Assembly (NCBI GenBank): GCA_016931665.1
Contig: JAFGEH010000065.1
Coordinates: forward strand, 1-7,299
Length of the DNA: 7,299 bases
Source: Candidatus Cloacimonadota bacterium
GTDB taxonomy: Bacteria > Cloacimonadota > Cloacimonadia > Cloacimonadales > TCS61
Direction: 5' to 3'
The notes under the pieces were generated by a model. That model had not been told where the DNA came from. It did no database searches and was given only the letters and a program-made list of their open reading frames with translations. Position 1 is the first letter of the stretch. Each line of letters starts with the position of its first letter. Below, piece by piece: positions 6,815-7,299 of the stretch. Position numbers and translations under genes: made by a program.

Positions 6815-7275
6815 TATTTGTATTTCATGAGTACAGATTTTACTGATTCAGGTGTAAGTTTCCCATAAGTGTTATCATCAATCATAACCACCGGAGCAAG
6901 ACTGCAACAACCCAGGCAGGCAACTTCCATTACTGTGAAGGCGGCATCACTGGTAGTATCATCTTCTGCGCCAAGCTCCAGTTCCTGCCGGATGGTCTGA
7001 GCGATGCGGTTGGCGCCTGAGACATGGCAGGCGGTGCCTTTACAGATTCTTATTGTATGCCTGCCTTGAGGTTTAAGCCGGAACATGGTATAGAAGGTGG
7101 CTACTCCGTAGATTTCGGCCAGTTTGATGCCTGTCTTCTCTGCCACATAACGCATGGTTTCTCTGTCCAGATACCGTTCGATTTTCTGAATTTCCTGGAG
7201 TAAAGGGATGAGTGCACCTTTTTTGCCGATAAAATTGTTAATAGCTGTATCGATTTCTTTTTTATGCCTGGTCAT
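6814..7275 (-). CDS. stnA: NuoE-like [2Fe-2S] subunit (StnA/HydC/HndA type)
   Basis: This small thioredoxin-fold protein carries an N1a-type [2Fe-2S] cluster and pairs with the NuoF-like subunit in the NADH-oxidising module. It has 153 residues, the usual length for soluble NuoE homologues. The N-terminal helical part contains the family pattern LIPLLQEIQ (22-30) and IAEIYGVATFYTMF-like KLAEIYGVATFYTMF (51-65). The cluster ligands are Cys78 and Cys83 in ICKGTACHVSGA, with Cys120 and Cys124 in CLGCCSLAPVVMIDD; Cys123 is an extra cysteine commonly seen in this motif. The C-terminus YGKLTPESVKSVL is also typical. The ATG at 7273-7275 follows an AAAGGAG at 10 nt spacing. The frame stays open to the window edge, but no better start is visible. 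It is the first visible gene of the redox operon, which may continue beyond the edge. Confidence 0.95.
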   Translation of the reverse strand: MTRHKKEIDTAINNFIGKKGALIPLLQEIQKIERYLDRETMRYVAEKTGIKLAEIYGVATFYTMFRLKPQGRHTIRICKGTACHVSGANRIAQTIRQELELGAEDDTTSDAAFTVMEVACLGCCSLAPVVMIDDNTYGKLTPESVKSVLMKYK

Positions 7276-7285
7276 ATTCAGAAAA

Positions 7286-7292
7286 CTCCTTT
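7286..7292 (-). promoter_or_regulatory. Ribosome binding site of stnA
   Basis: The minus strand carries AAAGGAG ten bases before the ATG at 7273-7275, within the normal but slightly long range. It supports this ATG over a start further upstream outside the window, since the reading frame has no stop in the visible upstream 24 bases. Confidence 0.75.
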
Positions 7293-7299
7293 CCCGGAA

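Noticed and set aside
5034..7275. Part of respiratory complex I
   Set aside because: No membrane subunits or NuoB/C/D genes are present. The NuoF-like protein has the additional N- and C-terminal domains found in soluble bifurcating enzymes.
7276..7299. Upstream extension of the NuoE-like protein
   Set aside because: The frame is open to the edge, but a good AAAGGAG sits before the ATG at 7273-7275 and the resulting length is normal for the family.
1..7299. CRISPR array, insertion sequence, tRNA or rRNA
   Set aside because: No regularly spaced direct repeats, transposase, terminal inverted repeats or structural RNA sequences were seen. Nearly every base is inside one of five well-supported genes.

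Overview
The window looks like chromosome from a strictly anaerobic Bacillota-type bacterium (Clostridia, Negativicutes or Halanaerobiales-like). The basis is the soluble Fe-S/flavin oxidoreductase operon, strong GGAGG-like ribosome binding sites, a TTG start, and a base composition that looks mid-range by eye. The exact taxon cannot be read from the sequence. Five complete genes fill almost the whole window. All lie on the minus strand and read from right to left with gaps of 1 to 27 nt. The last 9 codons of a convergent plus-strand gene appear to lie at the left edge.

The right-hand 5.7 kb (7275 down to 1552) encodes three subunits of one cytoplasmic electron-transfer complex. They are a NuoE-like [2Fe-2S] protein, a NuoF-like FMN/NADH protein with added N-terminal thioredoxin-fold and C-terminal 2[4Fe-4S] domains, and an unusual 1156-residue fusion. 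The fusion contains, in order, a NuoG/HydA-type [2Fe-2S] domain, a complete GltD/NfnB-type FAD plus NADPH module, a Cys-rich joint, a 2[4Fe-4S] ferredoxin domain, a NuoG-type fourth cluster site, and a shortened, probably cofactor-free molybdopterin-like domain. There is no H-cluster domain and no plausible formate dehydrogenase active site. This matches the architecture of the Sporomusa-type Nfn (Stn) transhydrogenase, StnABC, which links the NADH, NADPH and ferredoxin pools by flavin-based electron bifurcation or confurcation. It is the best candidate for an exciting system here. The family has been described in acetogens and occurs in other anaerobes, so it is not wholly new. Several details of this version still merit a check.

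The left-hand 1.5 kb holds two membrane transporters downstream of the complex: a RarD/EamA-family DMT permease (1524 to 628) and an MntP manganese exporter (626 to 66). They are spaced so tightly that cotranscription with each other is likely, and cotranscription with the redox genes is possible. No terminator or convincing promoter separates the two blocks. A rho-independent terminator at 41-67 separates mntP from the convergent gene at the edge.

No rRNA, tRNA, CRISPR array, insertion sequence or long repeat was seen. There is no non-coding stretch longer than about 40 bases.
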